From: JBAVQS01 sp049694275
GTDB lineage: Bacteria; Chloroflexota; Anaerolineae; UBA4142; SHND01
Direction of reading: 5' to 3'
Assembly (NCBI GenBank): GCA_049694275.1
Contig: JBAVQS010000394.1
Location: 1 to 14,218 of the forward strand
Length of the DNA: 14,218 nt
The notes under the pieces were generated by a model. It made no database searches. It saw nothing but the letters and a program-made list of their open reading frames with translations, and was not told the DNA's origin. The translations under genes and the position numbers were made by a program. Below are positions 13,629 to 14,218 of this stretch, one piece after another (the stretch's first letter is position 1; each line of letters begins with the position of its first letter).

Positions 13629-14218
13629 CTATTGTAGGGGGAGGGTTCCGCTCGGCGTCCCATTGGATGCATTTCCGGAGTTCAGGTTATTGCCGAATGA
13701 GAGAATCGAGCCGTGGGAGGAGGTGGTCAACCCGCGTTGATTATCCGTTGTGGTCACGTTGCTGATTCGAATCTTGGCCAGGGTCCCGATTGCGTTGATT
13801 CCGCCGTCGGTCGCGGCGGTCCCGTTGCTGGCGGCGATGGAGTTGTCGATAAACATGGAGGTCGCCAGGGTCGTAGAAACTGCCAGGAATCCGCTGCTCG
13901 AGTTTTGCGATGCCGTGCTGTCGTTCACCGTCACGGTCGCAGAGTCTTCGGCGCGCACGCCAAAAAGATTCAGTATGCTGTTTACTCGGACCAGGCTCGC
14001 TTTGGCCAGGCCGCCCCCGGCGGGCTTGACGAGGACTCCGCCGCCGGCATTATTTTGTAGCAGTGAGTCGCTGACAAACAACTGGCTGTTGCCTGCTTGA
14101 TTGGGCTCGTAGTCGATGCCGACCTGGGTGAATTCCTGGACGTGGACATTCTCGACGGTGAGGCTGCCACCCGAGAGGAACCGGATGCCGTTGAGTCCGG
14201 TATTCAGGCCATCGACAT
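13629..14218 (-). CDS. Right-handed parallel beta-helix repeat protein (N-terminus beyond window)
   Basis: The minus-strand frame is open from the window edge to TAG at 13629-13631, giving 195 visible residues; an internal ATG at 14081 is not the start. The sequence is a series of short, Gly/Asn/Ser/Val-rich coils: GLNGIRFLSGGSLTVENV, GIDYEPNQAG, QLFVSDSLLQNNAGGGVLV, NLFGVRAEDSATVTVNDS, SSGFLAVSTTLATSMFID, KIRISNVTTTDN, ILSFGNNLNSGN, with the ending TPSGTLPLQ. That is the C-terminal two thirds of a well-known family of secreted beta-helix proteins of about 300 residues found in Acidobacteria, Proteobacteria and Chloroflexota. They are usually preceded by a signal peptide and an 'AxNPCSxxxPCK' motif, which would be outside the window. 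No catalytic residues are known; a surface or extracellular role is inferred. A strong terminator follows. Confidence 0.85.
   Translation of the reverse strand, partial: VDGLNTGLNGIRFLSGGSLTVENVHVQEFTQVGIDYEPNQAGNSQLFVSDSLLQNNAGGGVLVKPAGGGLAKASLVRVNSILNLFGVRAEDSATVTVNDSTASQNSSSGFLAVSTTLATSMFIDNSIAASNGTAATDGGINAIGTLAKIRISNVTTTDNQRGLTTSSHGSILSFGNNLNSGNASNGTPSGTLPLQ

Overview
The window is GC-rich bacterial DNA (well above half G+C by eye) with tightly packed multidomain genes and short intergenic gaps full of palindromic repeats. Several features suggest a filamentous, signalling-rich Chloroflexota, probably of the Anaerolineae type: a DUF5671 multi-repeat membrane protein, a Clp_N-KAP NTPase, a NACHT-FGE protein, a soluble PAS/GAF histidine kinase, and intergenic palindromes opened or closed by GTAGGGGC/GCCCCTAC. 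This assignment is an inference; there is no rRNA or marker gene to prove it.

Layout. 1-1277 (minus, runs off the left edge): membrane protein made of tandem DUF5671 repeats. 1371-1503: composite repeat with GTAGGGGC/GCCCCTAC ends. 1509-2006 (minus): membrane-anchored protein with an NTF2-like domain. 2193-2286: divergent promoters. 2333-5236 (plus): membrane KAP-family P-loop NTPase with an N-terminal Clp_N-like region. 5257-6392 (minus): two-gene operon, tag (3-methyladenine DNA glycosylase I) followed by a RimJ/RimL-type acetyltransferase whose last codons come from a palindromic repeat. 6393-6871: repeat-rich intergenic region with a promoter. 6872-9544 (plus): membrane-anchored NACHT STAND NTPase with a C-terminal FGE-sulfatase (C-type-lectin-like) domain. 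9545-9970: palindrome, a small reverse-transcriptase-like coding remnant, and a second copy of the intergenic repeat plus promoter. 10017-10461 (plus): one very small ORF and one 115-residue unknown gene. 10586-13495 (minus): PAS-PAS-GAF-PAS-PAS histidine kinase, probably translated from a leaderless mRNA. 13559-13593: terminator. 13629-14218 (minus, runs off the right edge): secreted-type right-handed beta-helix protein.

The most interesting part is 6872-9730. The NACHT protein ends in an LRGGSW...GFRVV segment of the kind that diversity-generating retroelements (DGRs) mutate. At the positions where relatives usually have Asn it carries Phe, Ile, His, Ser, Gly, Phe, Ile and Asp, and all eight codons end in C or T, as expected if AAY template codons had been randomised at adenines. 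About 100 bases past the stop codon, in another frame, there is a short stretch that reads like the N-terminus of a DGR-type reverse transcriptase (HLYPEICDFDNLFNAYRGA). It is cut off by the same dispersed repeat that precedes the NACHT gene. My reading is a diversified STAND sensor whose local DGR was destroyed by repeat invasion or deletion. No template repeat and no intact RT is present in the window, so any continuing diversification would have to act from elsewhere in the genome.

No tRNA, rRNA, CRISPR array or intact transposase was found. The GTAGGGGC palindromes lie just after, or inside, the 3' ends of at least three genes and appear to be a mobile or spreading element family of this genome.
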